A stretch of DNA of 47,945 nucleotides, taken from positions 1 through 47,945 of the forward strand of contig JAMPCH010000016.1 in the NCBI GenBank assembly GCA_023666265.1, written 5' to 3'. Below the pieces are notes generated by a model. That model was given only the letters and a program-made list of their open reading frames with translations, was not told the origin of the DNA and did no database searches. The stretch's first letter is position 1, and the number at the start of each line of letters is the position of its first letter. The DNA comes from Roseburia sp. (GTDB lineage Bacteria > Bacillota > Clostridia > Oscillospirales > Ruminococcaceae). Shown here in pieces: positions 31,095 to 39,546 of the stretch. A program made the translations under genes and the position numbers.

Positions 31095-31165
31095 GGAGAA
31101 TGGGTCTGTACGATAGGTCGTATAAGCTCATTCGCTTTAAGCGGCTGTCGAGGAAAGGACGGAAT

Positions 31166-31702
31166 ATGGATCGGGACATCGAAAGAGTTCTCTTTCGCGA
31201 GGACGAGCTGGCGAACGCCGTTCGGGCGCTCGGGGAAAGGATCACGAGCGACTATCGGGGGAAGGATCCCCTCTTCGTCGGGATACTAAAAGGTTCGTTC
31301 GTTTTTATGGCGGATCTGATCCGCGCGGTCGATCTAAACCCCGAGATCGACTTTATCACGGCGAGCTCTTACGGAGATAAAGCCGTCTCGTCGGGAGAGG
31401 TAGACATTCGGGGGTCTCTAACGGCGAGAGTCGCGGGACGCGACGTCCTCTTGATCGAGGATATTTATGACACGGGGAGGACGCTCGATCGCTTATGTAA
31501 GGCGCTCGCGAAGGAAAAGCCCGCCTCCGTCGGGATCTGTACCCTCCTCGATAAAAAAGTCCCGAAGGTATCGGATCGGGGCGCGGATTATAAATGCTTT
31601 GACATCGACAATGAATTCGTCGTCGGCTACGGTCTCGATTACGCGCAGAGATACCGCGCCTTACCGTATATCGGCGTTCTCAAAAAAGAGATATATCAAT
31701 AA
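31166..31702 (+). CDS. hpt: Hypoxanthine phosphoribosyltransferase
   Basis: Purine salvage: transfers ribose phosphate from PRPP to hypoxanthine (and usually guanine). 178 residues from ATG at 31166 with AGGAAAGGA upstream. It shows GILKGSFVFMADL, the PRPP-binding motif LLIEDIYDTGRT, and NEFVVGYGLDYAQRYR for base binding. Order tilS-hpt-ftsH is the standard Firmicute arrangement. Confidence 0.95.
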   Translation: MDRDIERVLFREDELANAVRALGERITSDYRGKDPLFVGILKGSFVFMADLIRAVDLNPEIDFITASSYGDKAVSSGEVDIRGSLTARVAGRDVLLIEDIYDTGRTLDRLCKALAKEKPASVGICTLLDKKVPKVSDRGADYKCFDIDNEFVVGYGLDYAQRYRALPYIGVLKKEIYQ

Positions 31703-31777
31703 AACAACATAAAGTAGAACAAAAACGTTTGGAACGTTCTCGGGGGAGCGCGTTCCGACTACGGAAAGGCGGTTTCC

Positions 31778-33727
31778 ATGCAATCAAACAAATTCAGAGG
31801 ACCTATTATCTATGTTCTGATCATCGCCCTGCTGATTTTTGGTCTGGTCGCGGCGCTGAACGCGATCATGCCGTATACGACGCTCGAGACCAAAGAGATC
31901 AGACAGATGAACTGTTATTCGGACGTCTTGAACGATTTCGACAGCTATCAGGTCAACGACTATTATCTCGATCTCGGGAGCGGCGAGCTGAAATATACCA
32001 AAAAGGGCGAGGAGAATATCCAGTATATTTACAGTGTCCCGAACGTAAGCCTCTTCGTCGGCGACCTCGAGAATTATCGTACCGAGTATAATAAACAAAA
32101 TCCCGATCAGCCGCTAAAGGTCGACTATAAGCGGATCTCCGACAATACCTTCCTTTCGTTTATCCCCTATCTGATCATGGTGGCGCTGATGATCGGGATC
32201 ACGATCGTTTTTATGCGTCAGACGACGGGCGGCGGGAAGATGTCGCAATTCTCCCGCGCGAACACGCGTAATCAGCCCTCGAACGGGAAAAAGATCACCT
32301 TTGAGGACGTCGCGGGCGCGGAGGAGGAAAAACAGGAGCTCGAGGAGATCGTCGATTTTATGAAAAATCCGAAGAAGTATCAAGAGCTCGGCGCGCGTAT
32401 CCCGAAGGGCGTTTTACTCGTCGGACCGCCCGGAACGGGTAAGACCCTCCTCGCGAAGGCGGTCGCGGGCGAGGCGAACGTCCCCTTCTTCTCGATCAGC
32501 GGTTCGGACTTTGTGGAGATGTTCGTCGGCGTCGGCGCTTCGCGTGTCCGCGACCTGTTTGATCAGGCGAAAAAGCATACTCCCTCCGTCATCTTTATTG
32601 ACGAGATCGACGCGGTCGGGCGACAGAGAGGCGCGGGTCTCGGCGGCGGTCACGACGAGCGCGAACAGACGCTAAACCAGCTTCTCGTCGAGATGGACGG
32701 CTTCACCGATAACCAAAATATCATCGTTATGGCGGCGACCAACCGTCGGGATATTCTCGACCCCGCCCTTCTCCGACCCGGGCGCTTTGACCGCCAGATC
32801 GTCGTGAGCTATCCCGATATCAAGGGGCGCGAGGAGATTCTAAAGGTTCACACCAAGAATAAAAAGCTCTCCCCCGACATCAATCTCGCCACGATCGCGA
32901 AAACGACCGCCGGCTTCACGGGCGCGGATCTCGAGAACCTCGTAAACGAGGCGGCGCTTTTAGCCGCGCGAAAGAACCGAAAGGCGATCATCCAGGCGGA
33001 CATCGAGGAAGCCTCGATCAAGGTCGTAACCGGACCCGAAAAGAAATCGCGCGTCGTCACCGAGCCCGAGCGGCGGCTCACCGCCTTTCACGAGGCGGGT
33101 CACGCCGTCTGCACCTACTATTGCCCGACGCAGGATAAGGTACACTATGTCACGATCATTCCGCGCGGCTCGGCGGGCGGTTTTACCATGTCGCTCCCCG
33201 AGCATGACAAGAGCTATGTCAGCAAGCGGGAAATGACCGAGGATCTGATCGTCCTACTCGGCGGGCGCGTCGCGGAGAAGATCGTACTCGAGGATATATC
33301 GACGGGCGCGTCGAACGATATTGAGCGGGCGACGAACGTCGCGAGAAATATGGTGACGCGCTACGGCTTCAGCGAGCGGTTAGGTCCGATCGTCTATGGG
33401 ACGGACAGCAACGAAGTCTTTCTCGGTAGGGATTATTCTCAAGGGCGGAATTATTCGGAAAACGTCGCTGCGGAGATCGACGAGGAGGTCCGCGAGCTGA
33501 TCGAGACCGCCTATGAACGCGCGAAGGATATATTGGAGCTTCACCGCGATCAGCTCGATCGGGTAGCCCACTATCTCTTAGAGCACGAAAAGATCGGCGG
33601 AGACGAGTTTAACCGCCTCATGGAGGTCGAGACCGCTTCGGCGACCGACGCGGTCGACGCGATCGACACATCGGCGCAGGCGGGTGAAACGCCCGACCCG
33701 ACGGCTTCGCCCGAGGACGGAGAATAA
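31778..33727 (+). CDS. ftsH: ATP-dependent zinc metalloprotease FtsH
   Basis: Membrane AAA+ protease that degrades misfolded and regulatory membrane proteins. 649 residues: two membrane helices (about 9-30 and 125-146) around a small outer domain, AAA+ domain with Walker A GPPGTGKT (216-223), Walker [12 protein letters not shown] and [23 protein letters not shown], then the zinc protease motif HEAGH (438-442). The C-terminal tail is acidic. Start ATG at 31778 with GGAAAGGCGG upstream. It ends at a strong terminator. Confidence 0.97.
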   Translation: MQSNKFRGPIIYVLIIALLIFGLVAALNAIMPYTTLETKEIRQMNCYSDVLNDFDSYQVNDYYLDLGSGELKYTKKGEENIQYIYSVPNVSLFVGDLENYRTEYNKQNPDQPLKVDYKRISDNTFLSFIPYLIMVALMIGITIVFMRQTTGGGKMSQFSRANTRNQPSNGKKITFEDVAGAEEEKQELEEIVDFMKNPKKYQELGARIPKGVLLVGPPGTGKTLLAKAVAGEANVPFFSISGSDFVEMFVGVGASRVRDLFDQAKKHTPSVIFIDEIDAVGRQRGAGLGGGHDEREQTLNQLLVEMDGFTDNQNIIVMAATNRRDILDPALLRPGRFDRQIVVSYPDIKGREEILKVHTKNKKLSPDINLATIAKTTAGFTGADLENLVNEAALLAARKNRKAIIQADIEEASIKVVTGPEKKSRVVTEPERRLTAFHEAGHAVCTYYCPTQDKVHYVTIIPRGSAGGFTMSLPEHDKSYVSKREMTEDLIVLLGGRVAEKIVLEDISTGASNDIERATNVARNMVTRYGFSERLGPIVYGTDSNEVFLGRDYSQGRNYSENVAAEIDEEVRELIETAYERAKDILELHRDQLDRVAHYLLEHEKIGGDEFNRLMEVETASATDAVDAIDTSAQAGETPDPTASPEDGE

Positions 33728-33742
33728 AGCATATTCGGTTAA

Positions 33743-33775
33743 AATACGCGGGAGCGAGTTCCCGCGTATTTTTTT
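33743..33775 (+). terminator. Intrinsic terminator of ftsH
   Basis: AATACGCGGGA (33743-33753) pairs with TCCCGCGTATT (33760-33770) and is followed by T5. Confidence 0.92.
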
Positions 33776-33851
33776 GTCCTTCTCCGAAAAACGCACTCCT
33801 TCCCCGCTTTTTTTGCTTTTCTTTTTTATGCGAAATTCTCTCCTTTTCCCC

Positions 33852-33880
33852 TTGATTTTTAGGGAAAGACGTTGTATAAT
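33852..33880 (+). promoter_or_regulatory. sigma-A promoter of the GT4 gene
   Basis: TTGATT (33852-33857) and TATAAT (33875-33880), 17-bp spacer. Confidence 0.88.
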
Positions 33881-33891
33881 ATAGCTTAGCG

Positions 33892-33921
33892 GTGCGAACC
33901 CGCAGATGGGCGGGTTCGCAC
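33892..33921 (+). promoter_or_regulatory. Perfect 12-bp hairpin at the 5' end of the GT4 transcript
   Basis: GTGCGAACCCGC (33892-33903) pairs perfectly with GCGGGTTCGCAC (33910-33921), loop 6 nt, starting within a few bases of the inferred transcription start. It is followed by CTCCTTCCCC-A6 and then the ribosome binding site. It may protect the mRNA end, or with the A-rich tail act as a weak terminator. Confidence 0.7.
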
Positions 33922-33963
33922 TCCTTCCCCAAAAAATAAAAAAGGAAAGGAATTGTCACAAAA

Positions 33964-35343
33964 ATGGAACACAAGCGATACAACGTATGTTTATTGAACG
34001 ATTCTTTCCCGCCGCTGATCGACGGCGTAGCGAACGCGGTCATCAACTACGCCGAGATCATACAGGGCGAGCTCGGATCGGCGACGGTCGTTACGCCGAG
34101 CTTCCCCGGCTTTATAGACGACTACCCCTTCCCCGTCGTCCGATACTCGAGCCTCGATACTCAAAAGGCGATCGGCTATCGCGCGGGCTATCCCTTTAGC
34201 TCGTCCATGCTCGAGAGCCTAAACGACAGCAATTTTAACGTGATCCACAGCCATTGCCCCTTCGCCTCGACCGTCCTCGGGCGGACGCTCCGCGAAAAGA
34301 ACCACGCGCCGCTCATCATGACCTATCACACGAAATTTGACGAGGACATCAAGCGGATCGTCAAAAATCCCATTCTCGTTCCTCAGATCATTAAATTCGT
34401 CGTCCAAAATATCAACACCTGTGACGAGATATGGACGGTGAGTCGAGGCGCGGGCGAGAACCTGAGAAATCTCGGCTATGAGGGCGAATATCGGATCATG
34501 CCGAACGGCGTGGACTTCCCGAAGGGGAAGGCGGAAACGGAAGGGGTCGAGGAGCTTCGCGCCGCCTATGGGATCACGGACGAGATCCCCGGGTTTCTCT
34601 TTGTCGGGCGGTTATTTTGGTATAAGGGGCTTCGGCTCATTTTTGACTCGCTCAAGCGGCTCAGCGAAAAGGGGATCCGCTATAAATTCCTCATCGTCGG
34701 AGACGGCGGAGACCGCGAGGAAATGGAGAGCTACGCCGAAACGCTCGGGATCGCGGAGAGCTGTATCTTTATCGGCGCGATCAACGACCGCGAGGAGCTT
34801 CGGTACTACTACACGGCGAGTAACCTTTTCCTCTTCCCCTCGCTTTATGATACAAACGGGATCGTCGTAAGGGAAGCCGCCGCCTGCGGGCTTCCGAGTA
34901 TTCTTGTGGAGGGGAGCTGTGCGGCGGAGGATTTCTCGGACAAGCATAACGCCATTCTGACGAAAAACGACACGGACGCGTTCACCGCCGAGCTCGAATT
35001 CGCCGTCGGGCATTTAAGCGAGCTGAAGCGGATCGGCGAGAACGCGATGAACGAGGTCTATATGTCGTGGGAGGATTCGGTCAAGCGAGCCTATGACCGC
35101 TATGAGGTCGTAATCGAGAATTGTCGGCGCGGGATCACGCAATGCCGCGAGACGAAGATCCAAGAGGTTCTCTACTCCTCCGTTTCGGATATTACCGATT
35201 CGATCCAAAAGGTACGGAGCATCACCGCCAACTCAAAATCCAAAACGAAGCGTTTTTCCAAGGCGATCAAGCGCACCCGTAAGGTCATTACGAGCAATAT
35301 CGCGAGTAATTTAAAGGAATTCGCGGAGAAGTTGGAGAAATAA
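33964..35343 (+). CDS. GT4-family glycosyltransferase with basic C-terminal extension
   Basis: 459 residues, GT-B fold. The N-terminal domain has FPPLIDGVANAVINY and HSHCPFAS, then TYHTKFDED. The C-terminal domain has FVGRLFWYKGL and the sugar-nucleotide site DTNGIVVREAAACGLP. The last about 65 residues are rich in Lys, Arg, Ser and Thr (KSKTKRFSKAIKRTRK) and probably lie on the membrane. It resembles enzymes that glucosylate diacylglycerol or phosphatidylinositol. The acceptor is inferred, not shown. GGAAAGGAATTG lies before the ATG. It is a single gene. Confidence 0.85.
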   Translation: MEHKRYNVCLLNDSFPPLIDGVANAVINYAEIIQGELGSATVVTPSFPGFIDDYPFPVVRYSSLDTQKAIGYRAGYPFSSSMLESLNDSNFNVIHSHCPFASTVLGRTLREKNHAPLIMTYHTKFDEDIKRIVKNPILVPQIIKFVVQNINTCDEIWTVSRGAGENLRNLGYEGEYRIMPNGVDFPKGKAETEGVEELRAAYGITDEIPGFLFVGRLFWYKGLRLIFDSLKRLSEKGIRYKFLIVGDGGDREEMESYAETLGIAESCIFIGAINDREELRYYYTASNLFLFPSLYDTNGIVVREAAACGLPSILVEGSCAAEDFSDKHNAILTKNDTDAFTAELEFAVGHLSELKRIGENAMNEVYMSWEDSVKRAYDRYEVVIENCRRGITQCRETKIQEVLYSSVSDITDSIQKVRSITANSKSKTKRFSKAIKRTRKVITSNIASNLKEFAEKLEK

Positions 35344-35363
35344 AAACCGAAAAATACCGTGAC

Positions 35364-35398
35364 AAAGCCCCGGATCATTGAGAAATCCGAGGCTTTTT
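35364..35398. terminator. Bidirectional terminator between GT4 and hicB
   Basis: AAAGCC-C-CGGAT pairs with ATCCG-A-GGCTTT (one mismatch) and has T on the plus side and A on the other, serving the convergent genes. Confidence 0.8.
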
Positions 35399-35411
35399 AC
35401 CGTAGAAGCAT

Positions 35412-35753
35412 TCACGCTCTCGGCGAAATATACGATTCGATCGCTTTCTCGACCGACGCGTTGAGCGATTGGTTATGCGCGGCGGAATAAAGCGCCAGCT
35501 CGCGATGAAGCGCGGGAGAGATCCGAACGTTAAAATTTCCTTTATAAGGCTTATCCGGCTCGATCGATCTTTCCGCGCATAATTCCAGATAATCGTCAAC
35601 GGAAGTCTCAAAATCGCCGCGAAGCGCGTCGACGCTCTTACCCTCGTAGGAGATCAGGCTGTCGATCCCGATCACTTTCCCGAATAAAATCCGATCGGGT
35701 TCGGAATATTCGACCGTCCCGAAATATCCTTTGTACTCCATCATATCTTTCAT
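35412..35753 (-). CDS. hicB: HicB-family antitoxin
   Basis: 113 residues. N-terminal partial RNase H-like fold with YFGTVEYSEPDRILFGKVIG and the Asp-rich VDALRGDFETSVDDYLE, then a C-terminal ribbon-helix-helix (NVRISPALHRELALYSAAH, about 86-112) that binds its own promoter. It neutralises HicA. The start overlaps the hicA stop by 4 bp. Antitoxin downstream of toxin is the normal hicAB order. Confidence 0.9.
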   Translation of the reverse strand: MKDMMEYKGYFGTVEYSEPDRILFGKVIGIDSLISYEGKSVDALRGDFETSVDDYLELCAERSIEPDKPYKGNFNVRISPALHRELALYSAAHNQSLNASVEKAIESYISPRA

Positions 35754-36001
35754 ATCAACCCGTCCTCCTTTAATTTTTCGATGATCTGTTTAATCTGATA
35801 TTCGAGCAATTCTTTACGAGGGTGCGGTTTATGGAGAATAATGGTCGTCATATTGTTATAAAATTTTATTCTGGAACCGCTTGTTTTCCCTTTATTGCTA
35901 AGCTGAAAGCCGAGGATCTCAAGTAAGGTCTGCATTTCCTCAAAAGTAAAATCCCTCGGCATTGACAATAACCGTTGTATTAGCTTTTCTTTTTTCCCCA
36001 A
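35750..36001 (-). CDS. hicA: HicA-family mRNA interferase toxin
   Basis: About 83 residues from TTG at 36001, which has AAGGTGA about 5 nt upstream; a GTG at 36010 would sit on top of that site. Small double-stranded-RNA-binding-like fold with FEEMQTLLEILGFQLSNKGKTSGSR and the active His in IILHKPHP. HicA cleaves mRNA when free of HicB. The pair has its own promoter. Confidence 0.88.
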   Translation of the reverse strand: MGKKEKLIQRLLSMPRDFTFEEMQTLLEILGFQLSNKGKTSGSRIKFYNNMTTIILHKPHPRKELLEYQIKQIIEKLKEDGLI

Positions 36002-36023
36002 CCCGCTCACCTTCTTTAAAATA

Positions 36024-36052
36024 AGTATATCACATCATATCCGAAATTGCAA
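36024..36052 (-). promoter_or_regulatory. sigma-A promoter of hicAB
   Basis: Minus strand TTGCAA (36047-36052) and TATACT (36024-36029), 17-bp spacer, about 20 bp before the start. Confidence 0.88.
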
Positions 36053-36133
36053 CTGTTTTTCATTGCGTTTTACGGGGTAGAAAAAGCAGTTAGGAGCGTC
36101 TGTCGGCTTTTTTATGATCAATGAAATGAACGA

Positions 36134-37435
36134 TCAAGATATATTCAACTGAAAATATTTATCCGAATAGCTCAGATCGTATTTATAGCAGACCCTAAGC
36201 TTCCCCTCCGACGTGGCGACGATCCCGTAGATACTCATTTTATTCTTTTTTAGGGTATAGACCCGCTTTGTCTCCCCCGTTTTTAAATTAAAGCGATAGA
36301 TCTTATCCGCCGTGTGATAATAAAGGTCGTCGCCGACGACGGCGATCTTTGTAAAGCTCCGACGATACCAAGAATTTTTCGTCACCTTTTCGCCGGTCTC
36401 CGCGTTACGATAAACGAGCCAGACCGAGCCGATTTTTTTGATGAGCTTACTTTTTTCGCTTGAGAAGTTATAAGAGCGGATCTCGGCGTTGATCTCGTTA
36501 TCGCCGCCGCTTTTATAGTTTAACCCCGGGGAATCCGGGTCGGTCAAGACGTAGTACCAAAGCCCGTTCCGATAAGACATGGCGGAGCGGCAGTCCTTCC
36601 AAAAATAATCGTCATAGATCGTACTCTCGGCGTCGGGAAGGTCAAAGGTCTTCCAGTTTCGATGGAGGTCGGTGGACTTTTTACACGCCGAGTCGCTCAA
36701 CAGGAGATTTTTATGGTTGACCTCGCCAAAGCCGTCATATTCCTTCCCCCCATAGGTCGTATAGGTCAGGTCGTCGGCGGTCAGGTCGACGTGATACCAC
36801 AGCCCGTCGACTTTTAGATAGTTCCACGAATGATTTTGGGAATCGGAGATCACGACCGAACACTCCATCCCCAACAGATCGCGCATAATATAGACATAGG
36901 CGAGCGTATAGCCCTGACAGGTGGACGACCGCTCCACCAAGCAGTTATAGGCGGAATATTTTTTCATCGTATGGTCATAGCTGTTGTTTAGGACGAGATA
37001 ATCGTGGACGGCGAGCGCCTTTTCCGCCTCGGACATATCGTCCGTGATCCCCTCGATCGCCTTTAGGGCGGCTTTTTTCATCTCGTCGCTCATCTTTTTT
37101 ACGCAGGTCTCGGAATATAGGTAATCAAACTTCACGATATACAGGTATTTCGACTCGTTGTACTCGATCGGGATACGCTGGTTATTGATAAAAAATAAGC
37201 TCGGTTCGAGTAAGTAATATTTCTGAAGCCGCGCCGATACGTCCTTTAGCTTCCATTGATTGCGCCGCGCGTAGTCGGAAATATCGATCGACTCGTCAAA
37301 GCCCTGTACCCGCTCCGTCAGATAAGAAAAAAACTCCTCGTCGGACGCTTCCGCTGCGGCGGCGGGCGTCGAAAACGCCGGAAAAAACGTCCACAAAACG
37401 GATAAAACGATCACGATCGTAAGAATACGTTTCAT
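36134..37435 (-). CDS. Secreted transglutaminase-like protein
   Basis: 433 residues from ATG at 37435 (GAAGGGAAG upstream). A signal peptide covers about 1-28 (KRILTIVIVLSVLW, ending PAAAAEA). The transglutaminase core has Cys-173 in SSTCQGYTLAY, His-202 in NHSWNY and Asp-217 in HVDLTADD, the full catalytic triad. The C-terminal 200 residues repeat short beta blocks (YRNGLWYYV, VGDDLYYHTADKIYRFN) like a DUF5050 or propeller fold. Extracellular proteolysis or peptide crosslinking near the wall is likely. The substrate is unknown. Confidence 0.85.
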   Translation of the reverse strand: MKRILTIVIVLSVLWTFFPAFSTPAAAAEASDEEFFSYLTERVQGFDESIDISDYARRNQWKLKDVSARLQKYYLLEPSLFFINNQRIPIEYNESKYLYIVKFDYLYSETCVKKMSDEMKKAALKAIEGITDDMSEAEKALAVHDYLVLNNSYDHTMKKYSAYNCLVERSSTCQGYTLAYVYIMRDLLGMECSVVISDSQNHSWNYLKVDGLWYHVDLTADDLTYTTYGGKEYDGFGEVNHKNLLLSDSACKKSTDLHRNWKTFDLPDAESTIYDDYFWKDCRSAMSYRNGLWYYVLTDPDSPGLNYKSGGDNEINAEIRSYNFSSEKSKLIKKIGSVWLVYRNAETGEKVTKNSWYRRSFTKIAVVGDDLYYHTADKIYRFNLKTGETKRVYTLKKNKMSIYGIVATSEGKLRVCYKYDLSYSDKYFQLNIS

Positions 37436-37473
37436 CAAAACTTCCCTTCTTCATAGCATCTCAAAAATACATA

Positions 37474-37504
37474 ACAAGCCAACGCGTTTTAAGCGTTGGC
37501 TTGT
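37474..37504 (-). terminator. Terminator of the response regulator-Hpt pair
   Basis: Perfect 12-bp stem, ACAAGCCAACGC (37474-37485) with GCGTTGGCTTGT (37493-37504), after the Hpt gene stop; an interrupted T tract follows on the minus strand. Confidence 0.75.
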
Positions 37505-37521
37505 TGTCGCTTTTTCATTCG

Positions 37522-37875
37522 CTATTCGCTTAAAATAACGGCGCAGATCTCCTCTTGGAGCGAAGCGATCTCCTTCTCGATCTCGATCAGTCTGTCGTCC
37601 TTTTCGCCCGCGCGGATACGATCCACGATCTCGGCGTACCGCGTAAAGAGCGGCGTGAGCGAAAGATTACCCGTAACGCCCTTCATCGCGTGGGCGCTCT
37701 GAACCGCCGCGTCAAAATCCCCTCGCGCGAGGTCGTCGTGGAGCGTGCATTTCTCCGCCTGAGGTGGGAATTTTTTAAGACAGCGGACATAGAGAGCTTC
37801 GTTCGACATAAAGCGCGTCATACCGTCCTCGATGTCCGAACCGAGCGCCGCCAGCTTTTCCAATAATACCTGCAT
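37522..37875 (-). CDS. Stand-alone Hpt (histidine phosphotransfer) domain protein
   Basis: 117 residues, all-helical, acting in the cytosol as a phosphorelay intermediate. The phosphorylatable His-62 lies in SAHAMKGVTGNLS, the standard Hpt motif. It is 149 bp downstream of the HD-GYP response regulator, and the two are probably co-transcribed. No histidine kinase is present in the window, so the phosphate source must be elsewhere. Confidence 0.88.
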   Translation of the reverse strand: MQVLLEKLAALGSDIEDGMTRFMSNEALYVRCLKKFPPQAEKCTLHDDLARGDFDAAVQSAHAMKGVTGNLSLTPLFTRYAEIVDRIRAGEKDDRLIEIEKEIASLQEEICAVILSE

Positions 37876-38024
37876 GATTTTTCCCCTTTCGTTTCAACCG
37901 AAGACCGGGACGGTCTATAAGCCGATTTAAGAACTTATTCTCATAGGAGCGGTGTATGGATCTTTGACGAAGAGTACGGAAATTTTCGCCAAAAGGTCGT
38001 GCGCCGACCCTATGAGGACACTTT

Positions 38025-39149
38025 CTAATATGTTCCTTCGAGCGCCTTTTCGGATTCGGCGCCGTTACTGTAAAAACGCTTTACCTCCGCCTCGATCTCA
38101 TGGAAGCAGACGAGAATATCGGGATTAAACGCGCCGCATTCGCCGTTTAAGATCATTTCGACCGCTTTTTCGTGGCTAAAAGCCGCCTTATAGACGCGCT
38201 CGCTCACGAGAGCGTCATAAACGTCGGCGAGAGAAACGACCTGAGCCCAGATCGAGATCTCGTCGCCCTTTAAGCCGTCGGGATAGCCGCGCCCGTCCCA
38301 GCGCTCGTGGTGGTGGCGACAAATATCGTAGCAGTAACGATACAGGTTACTGTCGAGGAGGTGAGGGATCTGTTCCAAGATCTCACAGCCTCGGGTCGTA
38401 TGCTCCTTCATGATCGCGAATTCCTCGTTCGTCAGGCGACCGGGCTTACAGAGGATATTATCCGGGATCGCGATCTTACCGATGTCGTGGAGGACCGCCG
38501 CGTCGGCGATCAGACTGAGCTGGTCGTTACTGATCCCACAGTCGGGGTGCTTCCCGATATAGTGACGGATCATAAGGAGCGTCATCGTTCGGATACGCCG
38601 AACGTGTTCGCCCGATTCACAGTCGCGGAACTCGATCGTCGTCGCGAGCATCTCGATGATCGAGCTGTTGACGGTCATGAGCTTGTTGGTCTGTTCGCGG
38701 AGCTGTTTCGCCTGTTCGTCAAGGCGAAGCTCCTGTTCCTCGACGATCACCAAGAGCTGTTCCCTCATACGATAAAGCTCGATCACGTTCCCGATCCTTT
38801 TCTTGATAAATTCGAGAAGGAACGGCTTACGGATCACGTCGACCGCGCCCAAATTATACGCCTTTTTTAAAGCCTCCTTTTCGTTTTCGCCGGTAATGAC
38901 AAAAACGGGGAAGGAAGAGATCATACGGTTATCGTTCATGTACTGGAGAAGCTCGTAGCCGTCCATCACGGGCATCATCAGGTCGAGAATGATCGCGACG
39001 ATATTTTCGCCGAATTTCTCGATCAGCTTGAGCGCTTCCCTTCCGTTTTCGGCTTCCTCGATCTGATAGCCGCCGTCGGCGAAGCCCTCCGCCAGTATCA
39101 TACGGTTGATCTCCTGGTCATCGACAATCAAAAGAACATTTTTTTCCAT
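38025..39149 (-). CDS. Response regulator with HD-GYP phosphodiesterase output
   Basis: 374 residues: REC domain (1-120) with phospho-accepting Asp-56 in IILDLMMPVMDG, a coiled coil (about 125-165), and an HD-GYP domain with HDIGK (222-226) and GYP (289-291), similar to RpfG. HD-GYP enzymes usually break cyclic di-GMP to GMP; an unusual cyclic dinucleotide is possible. GAAGGAG lies before the ATG. Own promoter, and an Hpt gene follows. Confidence 0.92.
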   Translation of the reverse strand: MEKNVLLIVDDQEINRMILAEGFADGGYQIEEAENGREALKLIEKFGENIVAIILDLMMPVMDGYELLQYMNDNRMISSFPVFVITGENEKEALKKAYNLGAVDVIRKPFLLEFIKKRIGNVIELYRMREQLLVIVEEQELRLDEQAKQLREQTNKLMTVNSSIIEMLATTIEFRDCESGEHVRRIRTMTLLMIRHYIGKHPDCGISNDQLSLIADAAVLHDIGKIAIPDNILCKPGRLTNEEFAIMKEHTTRGCEILEQIPHLLDSNLYRYCYDICRHHHERWDGRGYPDGLKGDEISIWAQVVSLADVYDALVSERVYKAAFSHEKAVEMILNGECGAFNPDILVCFHEIEAEVKRFYSNGAESEKALEGTY

Positions 39150-39228
39150 GGATTTTGTCTCCTTCGATTTTTATTGACGCTTCGGGTGATCCGCCGAAGC
39201 ACCCTTCGATCTGTACTTACACATATAT

Positions 39229-39257
39229 ATTATAGCATAGCCTTTAAGGAAAGTCAA
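39229..39257 (-). promoter_or_regulatory. sigma-A promoter of the HD-GYP response regulator
   Basis: Minus strand TTGACT (39252-39257) and TATAAT (39229-39234), 17-bp spacer, followed by an ATATATAT tract. Confidence 0.9.
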
Positions 39258-39312
39258 TATGAAATTTCCATAAAATCGCGGTCATAAAGCGGTCGGCGGG
39301 TGATTTTCACGT

Positions 39313-39546
39313 TCATATCCCCCGATTTTTGAGAACATTCATCCGCTCGATCAGCGCCCTGCGCCGTTCGTCGGTCAGCGCGCGATCCGTATAATAGGTC
39401 TCGTCCTTTTTGTGAAGGGCGTCTCCCTCGGCGACCTCGGGCGAGATCGCCGACCGCGCGACCCGCTCGGAGCGTATCGACCCGTCGTCCTCCTCGACCT
39501 CGATGACCGCGAACGCCCCCTCAAAGCGATCCAGATAAAGCCTCAT
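39313..39546 (-). CDS. DUF3006 protein
   Basis: 77 residues. The family pattern is LDRFEGAFAVIEVE at the N-terminus, then an Asp-rich middle (EVAEGDAL). It overlaps the end of the ComEC-like gene by 4 bp (ATGA). DUF3006 genes are nearly always found next to metallo-beta-lactamase proteins of this type, so a small partner or regulator is inferred. Biochemical role unknown. Confidence 0.85.
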   Translation of the reverse strand: MRLYLDRFEGAFAVIEVEEDDGSIRSERVARSAISPEVAEGDALHKKDETYYTDRALTDERRRALIERMNVLKNRGI

